64,000 nucleotides of DNA, from the NCBI GenBank assembly GCA_951802425.1, contig OX637798.1, forward strand, positions 1,426,001-1,490,000. Direction: 5' to 3'. The notes below the pieces were generated by a model that did not search any database, was not told the origin of the DNA, and was given only the letters and a program-made list of their open reading frames with translations. This DNA is from Clavaria fumosa. Its lineage: Eukaryota; Basidiomycota; Agaricomycetes; Agaricales; Clavariaceae. Made by a program: the position numbers and the translations under genes. Shown one piece after another: positions 22,301 through 35,194 of the stretch (its first letter is position 1; each line of letters starts with the position of its first letter).

Positions 22301-24206
22301 AGCGAACTGATAATACGACTGAGCCGCATCCGGGGACTGGCATTACGCTGCCCAATATACCGAATACTAGTTGCGGCATAGATGAATAATCCACTCGCTC
22401 GCTCTACAAGTATCTTGACCTCATGGTCCAGTGGCCAACCTTGCTCATACTCGAAAATTCCTGCAATACGAGACAGCTTGTCTTTTATGTATAGTTGGAT
22501 ATCAGCTTGCACAATATCCATGTTGATATTATGAAGGTATAAGGCAGAGCGCAAATTGGGTGGCCAAGACATGATAGTCTTGAGAATCAGTGGCTCCGGT
22601 CGGCTGGTGATGAAGATTTTGAGAGGGAGATGGTGCGCATGATCGAAGAGAATCCCGAGGACATTTTCAATAGCATCGTTGTCCCTGCATTCATCCAAGG
22701 CATCAACGACAACAACAAGCGTTTTGTCAATCCTTTCCGTCGCCATCCGAATGGGCTCCAGTATGAGCTCTGTGAACTGCCGAGTGAGAGATGCTGATGG
22801 ATCTCTCTTCAAAACCTCCAAGAGCGTGACAGCAACAGCTTCGCGAGATCGAGCAAGCTCATAAGCAATGGTTGGGAAAATGCGTCCGACATCATTGCAA
22901 TCAGATTGTGAACGAGAGCAGAAGAAACTGGCTCCGAGGATACCATCATCGCGTAGCTGCTCGCAGAAGCTATAAGCGATAGTCGTTTTTCCGGTTCCAG
23001 CCATGCCATTCATCCAGTAGATGTTCGGGCTTGTGGTATCATGGGCCCATGTCCTGAGACCCTCCAGGACATCTTTACGAGTCCCTGTCGTGCACGCGCC
23101 GCGTTGAAGAAATTCAGATGTTCCAGAGAATACTGTATCTGAGTCATATTTGGCGGCTTCAGCTCGTCGTAATTTTTGAAATAGAACACTCTGTATATCA
23201 CGCTTTAGAGACAAATACACCCTTTGAGAAGAACGTAAGACGTGCCGAGAGTATGTCTTCGGTATTACGTTCTGTGCTTAAGCCCACATCGGTCTAGAGC
23301 TAAATTCAGTCTGTGCATTTGGTCTCCGCTCAGTTTTCTTACCTGGAAACTATCAAAAAGGTTGGCAATCGTACGAAACGAGGCTTCAATGCACCCAGCA
23401 TCCCTCGATCCCTCAGCAAGGCGTCTTATAAGTCCATGGCCTGCTCTACTCTGAATAGCCTTCGTTTGCTGATTGATCGCTCTGCACGACCCAGAATCAA
23501 TACAGCATGTACAGGAACCCAATCGCCTCTACACACCTCACGAAATTGTCAAGGCGGTGACGAAATCGAGATGAGTTTGATTCGCTGCTATGCTGCTCGA
23601 TCATGATGATGAAAGCCTGAAGCTTGCGATCCATTTCGGCGAATTCTTCCTTGTTTTGAATCGCTCGCTGTGTAATTAACAATGTCAGAGAACGCTTCGA
23701 TCAGAAATTGGGGACTTGCGTACGTCCACGACCTCCATACAAGCGAGCAATCCGCCAACAGCTGCTCTCAAGGGAGGAAACGCACCCGCGCATTCCTTGA
23801 GAGTTTTCAGAGCAGTCTTGAACCCTTCAAACGCCACCGCACTCGCCTCCTTGGCTGTTTGGAGGCTCTTCGGGGCTGCAGGTGACTTAGTCGAGCCAAC
23901 GATTGTCGCATAGTAATTCGAGGCTGCAACTGAATCAGTCGACTCAGAAGTTAGGTTGACGTCCGACGTGAGCGAAGAGAAGGCGTTTGCTGGGGTGTCA
24001 GCAGCGACAGATGGGTGTCGAGTTGTGGGCGCTGCAGGAGATGTGACGATTGCATTGATAGAGTGTGGGCCAGGCGGAATAGCAGGGAATGTCTGCGTAG
24101 ACTCGGACGGCAGAGAACGTTCCTGCGATGAATTTGCGTTTCCCCTGGCCCGTTTAAAAACGGTGCTGAAGTTGAAACGTTTAGGTATCTCTGGTCGCTT
24201 CGACAT
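19349..24206 (-). CDS. NLR1: NACHT-WD40 STAND protein, apparently intact
   Basis: Five exons: 24206-23724, 23667-23537, 23481-23343, 23271-21640 and 21589-19349, all joined in frame to give 1541 residues. Exon 1 has a basic, Ser/Pro-rich start (MSKRPEIPKRFNF), then a helical segment (AFEGFKTALKTLKECAGAFPPLRAAVGGLLA) typical of the N-terminal effector-type bundle of Agaricomycete NLRs. Exon 4 is the NACHT NTPase: Walker A GMAGTGKTT, Walker B LVVVVDALDEC, then FITSRPEP. Exon 5 carries about 13 WD40 repeats (consensus VAFSSDGSRVVSGS...VRIWN) and a conserved closing block (FISRDRTW...GYQDGRVIIL). Fungal NACHT-WD40 proteins of the HET-E type sense non-self through WD40 and trigger cell death; that role here is inferred. 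The last intron is only 50 nt (21639-21590); unspliced, the protein would stop right after NACHT. Confidence 0.85.
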
Positions 24207-24299
24207 CGAGGTTCGGGTGAATGCTGGTAAGACCGGCGCTTGTCACGTTGTCCAAGGTTGATGCGCTCGCACAGCCCTACGGGCGTCAGCGTCACATGG

Positions 24300-24500
24300 C
24301 GGCGACAAAGTTCAACGCTGTGCTTGAATATTTTCGTGAAATTTCAAGTCATTTTCGTTACAAAATCTCCTACCATCATACTCCGTCACAAATACGCTGC
24401 ACGACCGTCGCCTGTCTCTCACTGTCAACGTGCGTTCCCTGCAGACCCTGGGCCCTTGGCCAACTCCCTAAATACTGCCTCTGCAGGATTTCGTATGAAC
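24300..24500 (-). repeat. Diverged copy of the PAN3 3' end, unit 1
   Basis: The segment around GACCCTGGGCCCTTGGCCA and its flank (TTTTCGTTACAAAATCTCC) parallels the PAN3 terminal exon and 3' flank at 26890-27060. The two copies bracket the rvt pseudogene as direct repeats of about 180 bp. Equivalent pairs occur in the other units near 34600, 47870 and 59930. The stretch to 24920 holds no supported gene. Confidence 0.6.
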
Positions 24501-24921
24501 ACTTCCGAGGTCAAGGGATGTGGGCAGAAGTGGAAACAGAATCGGACCGGTCAGCGGCACTGGAAGAGATTAGGTCTAACTACTTCGTGTGCTCTGAACT
24601 ACTCCTCCAGGTTGTAGGCGTCGTCTTTGTATGCTTCGTTATTCTCGTACTCACGGCGATTCTTAGTAGGATAACTCATCCAAGTCAGTGCGGACCGTTT
24701 TCCTTGCACTGTCCGTCTTGATTCATCCCATTTTACAATTACTAACTATCCACCATTTCTGGTCCTCGTCTCTCAACTGTACAAATGGAGCTTTAAGTTT
24801 CAAATGAGTACATCTCAACATCGTTCGTGTACTGCCCCTCACCGTAACGTGCAAGCAAAAATGTGCATGTGACGTGCCCTGCGTGAGTGCGTTGCTTTCA
24901 ATCGTGAAGAACAGGTATTTA

Positions 24922-26547
24922 TTAGCTAAAGTGTTGCTGATCCCACTTGGTCCTTGTATTTTTGAACAACTGGACAATTCCCAAGGGAATCAAAGATGAG
25001 TCTACGACTTCTAATCCTTCAAACTTCTGTGTCATTTCCTCTCCAAACATGCATACAACGGACTTCTGATTAGTGACTCAATCCGTACCATGCGCTCGTC
25101 TCCGTCCAGGATTGCTTCGATAGCGGGTGGCAGGGCCACATCCTGTCGGATCGCAATCGCGCGCAAGTCATGGTAAATCTAGTGCCGATTAAGCATCCTC
25201 GTCTCGCCCAAGATATACTCGTCGAAGGTCATCAACTCGGTTGGTGCGCCCGGCGTGTACCAATCCGCAGTCGTCTTCTTTTTCGCCTCGCGATAGTTGA
25301 GCTTGTCCGGCTCCTCCGTCTTCTCGAGCGTCTGCACCTCCATGATCTCCTCGATGTAGGCCGCACGACGAACAGCTCAATGAATGGGTCATACACCTCG
25401 AGCGACCCACTCGCGAGCGCACAGTAGAAGAAATCCTGCTGTACATCCTTGACGCCAAACTGGTCCTCGAGCCACTCCCTCAAATAGCCAATAGCCCCAC
25501 CGCCGCAGGGGAACAGCTCCTTTGGTATCCTTGCAAACGTGTCAATCATCTCGTCCACGCGCGCCACGCCATTATACACCGCGGGCTTCCCACCGCAGTT
25601 CCTGAGCACGGAGTGCATTTACTGGTTGTACGCGTTGACCCACCCCAGCACCGACTTCGTCGCCGCGAGCTACCGGCGCAGCTCCTCGATGTGCGCAGAC
25701 ACCGTGTCTTGATCGATCACGAAGCGCGCCTCCTTCTCCACGTCAAACCACTCAAACCACAGGAAGTTCCAGCTGACGTCCCCCTTGGGCAGGTCGGGTG
25801 GGTGCGCTATCCCGATGCACACCGCGCCCATCTTGGCCTTGTTAAACGCGAGCCCGACAGGCTGCGCATAGCGACGCAGCTTGCGCCACGCCCTAGCGCA
25901 CCATCCCGATCCTTTGTCCCACATCCCCAGGTCATCATGTGTGCAGTACAGATACAAGCCGTCCACGTGCTGGTTCACCACCGAATTCCTGGATGTCCTC
26001 GCGCAGATCTTTAAGCACCTCGCTCGCCGCCTTGTCCGAAAACAGCTCCGACAAATATGCATTCAACACATCAGTGTTGACGTCCTTGGGCTCGAAAACA
26101 ATGGACACAAATTTCTCCTTCTGTTCATGCAGTTCCTTCCTCGATGAACTCGGCGGTTGCCGTTTTTTCCTCCCTCTTTCCTGACCCCGCAGTCTTCGCT
26201 TGAGAACCACTCATCAAGCAGCTTGCCGCACAGCTTCGTGTGCTCGAATTTTTCACGCGGCTGTGGTGGATGTGGGTTTTGAGGACGGACGCCCAGTGCT
26301 TGGGGATTTTTGGGTTGAAGCAAGAGTCCTTTTTTGACTGTGTGAGCCAGACTTCGAGGTCGGCGAGATGGAGTCTGCCGCCCATGACGGTCGCATCATT
26401 GACCGCACCCGAGCCAGTCCAGGCGCGTACACCCTCGAGGAGGATGTCCACTTTTGTAGGCAAGTCTTTGTCGGCGTTACCCGCGTCGAGGACCATGGCG
26501 TATTCGTTGTAAGCAGCCGTCTGTTTTTCCAGCCCCTGTAGCTTCAT
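24922..26547 (-). pseudogene. rvt (reverse-transcriptase-related cellular gene) pseudogene, unit 1
   Basis: From MKLQGLEKQTAAYNEYAMVL (26547) the frame has an N-terminal helical part (KVDILLEGVRAW, LADLEVWLTQSKKDS), then KLCGKLLDEWFSSEDCG in a second frame, then VFEPKDVNTDVLNAYLSELF and LKDLREDIQEFGG in a third. It jumps directly to NQHVDGLYLYCTHDDLGMW (an RT motif-C-like HDD) and VGLAFNKAKM (motif-D-like). The RT fingers and palm region expected between these blocks is missing. A TAA interrupts VNAYNQ*MHSVLRNCGGKPA, and the C-terminus (CMFGEEMTQKFEGLEVVDSS, LIPLGIVQLF) ends at 24922. The order of blocks fits the fungal rvt family as I remember it. Several frameshifts plus the deletion make it non-functional. 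Confidence 0.65.
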
Positions 26548-26996
26548 GGTCGGTGATGAATTACATGGTCTGGCTGAACGTGGATGACTGCGGCTGAGGG
26601 ATAGAGCCTCGTAAGAAACATGAGAAGAATAGCGGGAATAAAACCACATCTTGCTCAAGCCTCCAAAGATACGTGGTACACGCCCTTCGCTCATTCTCGA
26701 CCCCGGGCCGCGAGACGCTCGCTACGCCTTTCTAAGGGATGTGATTTAGCAGGGCAGGGCAGGCAATCGCATTGACATGACCGTGAGAGCCTTACAGCAG
26801 TGATACTTTGCACCCATTCAACCTTGTTGACGTTAAGGATGACATGCCTTTGACAATAGTTCGATATCAATACATTTGCTGAAACTTGGATGCTTATTGT
26901 AATTTTGGTGAATTTCAATGTCTTTTTTATTACAAAAAATCTACCATGATCCCTGCCGTCCCAGACCCGTCGCAACGACTGTCGTCTGTCTCACCA

Positions 26997-28760
26997 TCAG
27001 CGGGTGTTGGCTGCAGACCCTGGGCCCTTGGCCAGCTCCCCAAATGCCGCCTCTACACATTTCTTGACTTCCTTGTAGCTCAAGACTAGACAGCTCTGCT
27101 CGTCCCGCGAGACGAGCATAATCCGTTCGTCCGTGCCCGCATCGAGCTACACTCATCGCGGAATCAAAAAGAACAATGTCAGGACTGATGACCGGCCAAG
27201 TTTTTACGTTATTACCATGTTGAGGCACGTGAGAACGTGCGACAGGTTGACGACCGGCTTCCCGTTCTCGCCAACCTGGTAGAATACGTAGTCGCGGAAC
27301 AGTTTGAGGATGTATCGGTCCCCCGTCTCGGACCAGCGCGGGTCACGGGCGAACCTGGGGATACAGGTAAGTACAAGCGTCAAGTAGGGATGACGGTGGA
27401 AACGTTGGCAAGAGGACTCACTCCGGCCGTTCGTTGATGAAGCCGAATTTGCACAGCAGCCGGACAAGACGCATTTTCTAGTTCGCTCATGAGTTCTCCT
27501 TCCAATCGGTCCACCGCTCTACAATCAACCAACCACACACATCAACCGCAGAAGATTCAGGTAACTCATATCTGAGCCTCGTCCACTCAGTCAGCAATTG
27601 ACTGCCTATCATGTCCATAAATTGGGCAATCGTCTACCGTTCCGGTGCGATCAGCGACTGAAGCTCAAGAAAAGCGAAAGGGGAAAGAAAGAAAGAACCT
27701 TATGTGGGCCTGGCTTCGTGATCAACCACATCGCAACGTTCTTTAAATCCTGCGAATACAACCTCCCAATGGTCTCCAGGGACTTGGGCAGGTTGCCCAC
27801 GGCAGCGACGTTATTGCAACACAGAGCGAACAGCAGACGGCCAAATATCGTGAGGTTTTCCTGCCGCAGGAAAAGCACGTCCTGTCGCGTGTCATGCATG
27901 AGCACGTCCAGCACGCCGCAGGACGATATGCGGAGCCTGTGTGACGCGGTGGGAGGAGGGGCCAGGACAAGTATTGTATTGAACCGCCCCAGATAAAAAA
28001 AGCGAATGAGATCAGCAAACGGAGGTCAGAGAGCCGGGGTTCCCTCCCGTACCGATTCTCCCCTGTGACGGGCACCTTGGTGACGTCGATCATCCTGACT
28101 GCTAGTCCAGCGTCGTGCACCCTCTCTACGGCGCTGGCAATCTGCACGATGAGCGGCCAGAGGGTCCGTTCCGGGATCGCCGTTGGGTTCTCTTGTAGTC
28201 GGCCTTCGTGAAGGGTTCGCATCTTGGGTGACAGGTGTACGCCATCACGGGAGCTGTACGGCGAAGCAAGTTCAGCTGGCGCACGAAGAGGGGAGGGACA
28301 AACGCAGAGAACGCACGATCATCGTTGAATATCCGGGTAGTAAAGGCTTCCTTAGACAGACACGATGCTGGGGTGTCGAATGACCGCCCACGTCTCGATA
28401 GCCCTAAAAGCAGCCTGGTGCATCAACCTATAGTCTGAGGGAAAAAAAGGAATTGATAGCCGATCTCACACTGGAAAAAAGCCCGCACTCGAAATCCGCC
28501 TCAACATGTTCGTCCCGCCGTCCGCTATGTTGACCGCGTGTAAACCGTCGAATACCAGCTCCAGAGCTTCCGCTTCTCTCCCGTAACCCTTTCCAGAGGG
28601 ACCAAAAAGTAGCATCCTCGCTCAGGCAATCCAGAGCGACGTCTCCGCGATTGCCATAAGGTAGCCGACGACCGCGCGAATATCTCTTCCTGCAGGTTGT
28701 CTACGACGAAGTGGGCGGGGACAAACGCTTAGCCGCGTGTAGATGGTAAGACAGTGAATG
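26997..28760 (-). pseudogene. PAN3 pseudogene, unit 1
   Basis: Contains recognisable PAN3 pieces: [20 protein letters not shown] (pseudokinase region), [33 protein letters not shown], a [24 protein letters not shown] helix, [20 protein letters not shown], and the C-terminal [17 protein letters not shown] region ending at 26997. The 5' part is truncated near 28760 and scrambled between 28450 and 28700 (frame changes and stops). About 36 bp present in the unit-4 gene before IPERTLW are missing. It is unlikely to be functional. Confidence 0.75.
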
Positions 28761-28989
28761 TCGCATGTACACGTTTATTCAACGTTGTTTTCACATTCCC
28801 GTCTTACTTTCGTGCCATGTCTGCTTTACCAACTCGTCATCACAATGCTGTGATATAGACGACCACGAGCAATTAATCTATACTTCAGAACAGGTGATGA
28901 TATGTTGGTGAATGCCACGAAGTGATACAACACTACTTTTCTGATATACGTGCAAGACCTAAAAAACCAACAACAAAGAAGCTGACAGC

Positions 28990-29480
28990 GATAAACCGTC
29001 ATATATGTATATTGATGTCGCAGATGTTCCGAAAGGTGCATACGGAAGATAGTAAAGCAGGCAGAAGTGTTGCAAGATAGACAGGCCCATCATGAGCATG
29101 GCATAAGGTAACGCGCGTCAGAGTGGATGTGGATGGGCGGGCGAGATACATCACACTGGTACAAAAGTACACAGACCAGAGATGTATACGCCTGCGGAAC
29201 CCAGGACATGTGCATAGCGGGTATGGGTATGGCGGCATAATTTGGGTCGGGACTTGAGGGCAGATGGGAATAGAGTTGCGGATTGAGTGTGGCACCGAGG
29301 ATGCCTACAAGGAGCCGTGCGGCCGACGGCACAGGAGGTCTCGCCACTGGTATGTTAGGTGGTGCGTCACTAGCTGAGGCAGACAGCGGCTGAGCGGTGA
29401 CACGGTGACAGCGCAGAATGCTGAAAGGAGGAGCACGGTGAGGAGCACGAGCATGTGCGGATTGGGCTGCATTGCAGGCC
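28990..29480 (-). pseudogene. Small secreted-protein-like ORF, unit 2 copy (frameshifted)
   Basis: The leader MQPNPHMLVLLTVLLLSAFC is followed by a duplicated GTGACACG (near 29398-29410) that shifts the frame. The remaining body (SASASDAPPNIPVARPPVP ...) is in the next frame. Confidence 0.45.
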
Positions 29481-29632
29481 TGCTTTGAGGGCTGAGAGCA
29501 TACGGTGGGTTGTCTGTGCACATTCCGGCGTGAGCGTAGCACAGTTCTCGAATTGGCGCACAAGTCACTTAAACCGGAATTGCTGCACGTACCTACACTC
29601 GCCAAATGACTAGCTCCCTTGTTGCTCGTGTG

Positions 29633-32600
29633 TCATTGTAGTGCACGTAATGAGGGTGTGAGGTCGAGGATAATGACACGGCCATCCTGATATCCGAAGC
29701 ATACTTTTGATTCCCAGCAGGCAGCACGTACGAAATCGCGGTATCGGGGAGGTATCCAACAGACCCGTAGAGCCCCGATAGTGGAGATCCATGTCCGATC
29801 ATGAGAGATGAAGCAAGGAGTGTGCGGTAGTATTGAGCGCAGATCAGGCAGGGAGTGCCAGTGAACTTGGCGTGTGTACCTCCACGAAACCCTCGAAATG
29901 GGTACATCGCCTGACCGCCTGTCAGTCTTGTGTGTGTGGTCGAATGTGACGTGACTCCAACCCTTTAAAGAGGTGGTGATAGAGTACACCCAATCCCCCT
30001 TGATCATGACCTCTGAGTCGCTGTCCCAGATCCAGACCGTAGAGGATTCAAAGCTGGTGGACGTGAGCACGAGATGACGCCCGTTTCTCGAGAAGGTCGC
30101 AGAGATCACATTTCCCCAATGTCCCTCGAGCACACTCTCCAACTCGCCAGTCACTGAGTTCCATACCCGTGCCTCCCCGTCCCGTGACCCAGACACAACA
30201 CGATTTCCATCACTCGAGAAGGCCAATGACGCCACACTATGTAAATTTCCTTCGAGCACGTGCATCAACTTGCCAGTCACCGAGTCCCACATCCGTATTG
30301 ACCCATCGGAAAAGCCAGCCATGACACGGCTTCCATCGTTTGAGAGGGCCACGGTATAGATGGAGATAGTGTGTGATTCATCAATCACGAGGAGTGTCAA
30401 CTCGTGCTTTAACCCAGTCACCACATTGCGGACCCATATTGTACTTGAAGCTCCCCAAGACATGACACTTCCACCAATTGACAAGGCCACACGTACAGAG
30501 CTCCAGCGCGTCATGCGTCGTCCCATGAACGTGTCTTCCAACTTGCCCGTCACTGCATCCCAGATTCGTGCTTCCCCGTCCAATGACACAGATGCGACAT
30601 GCCTCCCATCACTCGAGAAGGCCAAAGATGTCACCTCTGATGAATGCCCTTGGATTAAGCTCCTTGACTTGTCTGTCACCAAGTTGGAGATCGGTATGTC
30701 AGACCTAGATATGACACGGCTTCCACTGCTCAAGGAGACCATAGGGGTCACCCAATCTGAATGTCCTGGGGACATACCCTCCAACTCGTTAGTCACCACA
30801 TTCCAGATCCGTACTGTCCTATCAGATGAGCCAGATATAACATAGCTCCCATTGCTCGAAAAGGCAACGCAGGTCACTAAACCTGAATGTCCCTTGAGCA
30901 CACCCTCTGACTCGCATGTTATGGAGTTCCAGATCCGAACTGTTTCATCGGCTGACCCAGACACGACACGACTTCCATCGCTCGAAAAGGCGATGCAGGT
31001 CACAAAACTTGAATGTCCCTCGAGCACACCCTCTGGCTCGCCCGTCATCGAGTTCCAGATCTGAACCGTCCGGTCTCGAAACCCACTGGCAGACACGACA
31101 ACACGACTTCCATCGTTCGAGAAAGCCACAGAGGCCAAATGTTTCTCACCAATCTGGAGCACATACTCCAACACACCAGTTACTGCATTCCAGGTCCGAA
31201 CCGTTGCATCAGATGAACAAGACATGACACGACTTCCATCGCTTGAGAATGCCACGGAGGTCATACGCCCCCATCCCCTGAGTATGCGCCCCAACTGGCC
31301 AGTTACCGCATTCCAGATCCGGACTGTATTGTCATACGAACCAGACACGACACGACTTCCATCGCTTGAGAATGCCACACAGGTCACATACTTCTCATGT
31401 CCCTTGAGCACATGCTCCAACTCGCCAGTCGTCACATTCCAGATCATCACGTGGTCAGAGCCACACAGGATGCGACTCCCATCGCTCGACAAGGCTATTG
31501 AGTTCACCAGGTCTAAATGTTCCTTGAGCATGCCCTCTAGTTCGCCTGTCACCGCATTCCAGATCTGAATTTTGCTGTGCTGACTTGTCACAATGTGGCG
31601 GCCATCCTTCGATAATGCCATGTATTCCACTGATGAATAGCCGCCGCAATGTATGACTTTCTCGCATTTGTCCTGGAAAGTATTTCGCAGTCCTAGGACA
31701 ATGTTGGGTAGGCAAGACCTCCGAGCACGAAACACTGATTGCATCGGTATCCATACTAATGCTGAATGATATGTTTCAAGACAATAGTCTTTGATGACAT
31801 CGAAGTTCTCAAGGACAAATCGGCGGGCATCCGAAGCCATGATCACCATACTGGGGTAAAGATCCTGAGGCCAATTGATCAATATTGATCATTCAAAGAT
31901 TGGAAATCACAAACCAGTTGATGTTCCTCCATCATTTTTAATGACCCGATTGCAATATCCAATTTACACAGAAGACTAAGACATTCAAGCCAATGCAACA
32001 GATGGCTATTCAGAAAGCCATCCAAAAGAGAGCGAGTGTCTTCTACATCAATATCCTTAGTTTGGATATGTGAGGCCCAATGTTGACAGGCATAAGCCAG
32101 ACCATTTGAGATGTGTCGAGTGATTGTGTCCGACATCAGTGTCTGGTTTGCAGGTCGACCATCCAGGTGACAAATATTCTCTCGAAGAGAAGAGTTCATG
32201 AGTCGGAGACATTGGATTGTGAGGGTCTGATGCGATGTCAAGCGATCAAGGTACAGATCAGGACGACAACGTCTAGGATCTGTGAGAAAATCGGGGAACG
32301 ATGCATGGAACACAGACACGATGCCATCGGATGTTGGCGGTATGGAGATTACAGAGTGCAACGAAATTAAGGCTGTCTTGATACCCTCAATGTCCAATTC
32401 CAGCAGAGTTGCAAGGCCACAAACAGTCAATGGATTTCTGATATTGATGATTGTTCCGAGGACACGGCGAACATTGCACCTCTCAGAGGGCTCCAAGTTG
32501 TCATATGCACGATCCAGTATCGTCGTGTACAAGTCATCAAGATTCCTTGTCCTTGCAGTAGATTCTGGTGCGGGGAGTGAATTGATGATACGACTGAGCC

Positions 32601-34480
32601 GCATCCGGGGACTGGCATTACGCTGCCCAATATATCGAATACTAGTTGCAGCATAGATGAATAATCCACTCGCTCGCTCTACAAGTATCTTGACCTCATA
32701 GTCCAGTGGCCAACCTTGCTCATACTCGAAAATTCCTGCAATACGAGACAGCTTGTCTTTTATGTATAGTCGGATATCAGCTTGCACAATATCCATGTTG
32801 ATATTATGAAGGTATAAGGCAGAGCGCAAATTGGGTGGCCAAGACATGATAGTCTTGAGAATTAGTGGCTCCGGTCGGCTGGTGATGAAGATTTTGAGAG
32901 GGAGATGGTGCGCATGATCGAAGAGAATGCCGAGGACATTTTCAATAGCATCGTCATCCCTGCATTCATCCAAAGCATCAACGACAACAACAAGTGTTTT
33001 GTCAATCCTTTCCATCGCCATCCGAATGGGCTCCAGTATGAGCTCTGTGAACTGCCGAGTGAGAGATGCTGACGGATCTCCCTTCAATACCTCCAAGAGC
33101 GCAACAGCAACAGCTTCACGAGATCGAGCAAGCTCATAAGCAATGGTTGGGAAAATGCGTCCGACATCATTGCAATCAGATCGTGAACGAGAGCAGAAGA
33201 AACTGGCTCCGAGGATACCATCATCGTGTAGCTGTTCGCAGAAGCTATAGGCGATAGTTGTTTTTCCGGTTCCAGCCATGCCATTCATCCAGTAGATTTT
33301 CGGACCTGTAGTATTATGGGCCCATGACCTGAGACCCTCCAGGACAGCTATACGAGTCCCTGGCGTGCACGCGCCGCGTTGAAAAAATTCAGATGTTCCA
33401 GAGAATACTGCATCCGAGTCGTATTTGGCGGCTTCTGCTCGTCGTAATTTTCGAAATAGAACACTCTGTTTACCACACCTTAGAATTCAGTATGGTCTTT
33501 GAGAACTTAAAACATACAGAGAGTATGTCTTCGGTATTACGTTCTGTGCTTAAGCCCACATCTGTCTAGGCTAATTTCAGTCTGTGCATTTGGTCTCCGC
33601 TCAGTTTTCTTACCTGGAAACTATCAAAAAGGTTGGCAATCGTACGAAACGAGGCTTCAATGTACCCAGCATCCCTCGATCCCTCAGCAAGGCGTCTTAT
33701 AAGTCCATGGCCTGCTCTACTCTGAATAGCCTTCGTTTGCTGATTGATCGCTCTGCACGACCCAGAATCAATAAAGCATGTACAAGAACCCAATCGCCTC
33801 TACACACCTCACGAAATTGTCAAGGCGATGACGAAATCGAGATGAGTTTGATTCGCTGCTATGCTGCTCGATCATGATGATGAAAGCCTGAATCTTGCGA
33901 TCCATTTCGGCGAAATCTTCCTTGTTTTGAATCGCTTGCTGTGTAATTGACAATGTCAGAGAACACTGCTTCGATCAGAAATCGGGGATTTGCGTACGTC
34001 CACGACCTCCATACAAGCGAGCAATCCGCCAACAGCTGCTCTCAAAGGAGGAAACACACCCGCGCATTCCTTGAGAGTTTTCAGAGCAGTCTTGAACCCT
34101 TCAAACGCCACCGCACTCGCCTCTTTGGCTGTTTGGAGGCTCTTCGGGGCTGCGGGTGACTTAGTCGAGCCAACGATTGTCGCATAGTAATTCGAGGCTG
34201 CAACTGAATCAGTCGACTCAGAAGTTAGGTTGACGTCCGACGTGAGCGAAGAGAAGGCGTTTACTGGGGTGTCAGCAGCGACAGATGGGTGTCGAGTTGT
34301 GGGCGCTGCAGGAGATGTGACGATTGCATTGATAGAGTGTGGGCCAGGCGGAATAGCAGGGAATGTCTGCGTAGACTCAGACGGCAGAGAACGTTCCTGC
34401 GATGAATTTGCGTTTCCCCTGGACCGTTTAAAAATGGTGTTGAAGTTGAAACGTTTAGGTATCTCTGGTCGCTTCGACAT
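29633..34480 (-). pseudogene. NLR2: NACHT-WD40 gene with a nonsense codon
   Basis: Same five-exon layout as NLR1, shifted by 10.27 kb. The N-terminal exon (MSKRPEIPKRFNFNTIFKRS), NACHT (GMAGTGKTT, LVVVVDALDEC) and about 13 WD40 repeats (749 codons open) are all present. In the linker between exon 3 and NACHT, a short block is replaced (codons GTG TAT TTG TCT of NLR1 become CCA TAC TGA ATT), creating TGA at 33489-33487. Translation from the usual start should stop there. The next in-frame ATG (33288, MNGMAGTGKTT) would give a protein lacking the helical N-terminus. The WD40 part is otherwise intact, so the decay is recent or the gene works as a truncated form. Confidence 0.7.
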
Positions 34481-35194
34481 CGAGGTTCGGGTGAATGCTG
34501 GTAAGACCGGCGTTTGTCATGTTGTCCATGGTTGATGCACTCGCACAGCCCTACGGGCGTCAGCGTCACATGGCGGCGACAAAGTTCAACGCTGTGCTTG
34601 AATATTTTCGTGAAATTTCAAGTCATTTTCGTTACAAAATCTCCTACCATCATACCCCGTCACAAATACGCTGCACGACCGTCGCCTGTCTCTCACTGTC
34701 AACGTGCGTTCCCTGCAGACCCTGGGCCCTTGGCCAACTCCCTAAATACCGCCTCTGCAGGATTTCGTATGAACACTTCCGAGGTCAAGGGATGTGGGCA
34801 GAAGTGGAAACAGAATCGGACCGGTCAGCGGCACTGGAAGAGATTAGGTCTAACTACTTCGTGTGCTCTGAACTACTCCTCCAGGTTGTAGGCGTCGTCT
34901 TTGTATGCTTCGTTATTCTCGTACTCACGGCGATTCTTAGTAGGATAACTCATCCAAGTCAGTGCGGACCGTTTTCCTTGCACTGTCTGTCTTGATTCAT
35001 CCCGTTTTACAGTTGCTAGCTATCCACTGTTTCTGGTCCTCGTCTCTCAACTGTACAAATGGAGCTTTAAGTTTCAAATGAGTACGTCTCCGCATCGTTC
35101 GTGTACTGCCCCTCACCGTAACGTGCAAGCAAAAATGTGCATGTGACGTGCCCTGCGTGAGTGCGTTGCTTTCAATCGTGAAGAACAGGTAATT

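Noticed and set aside
25600..25640. Intron explaining the TAA in the rvt VNAYNQ* region
   Set aside because: No GT donor with a sensible AG acceptor restores the family pattern there; a shared nonsense codon is simpler.
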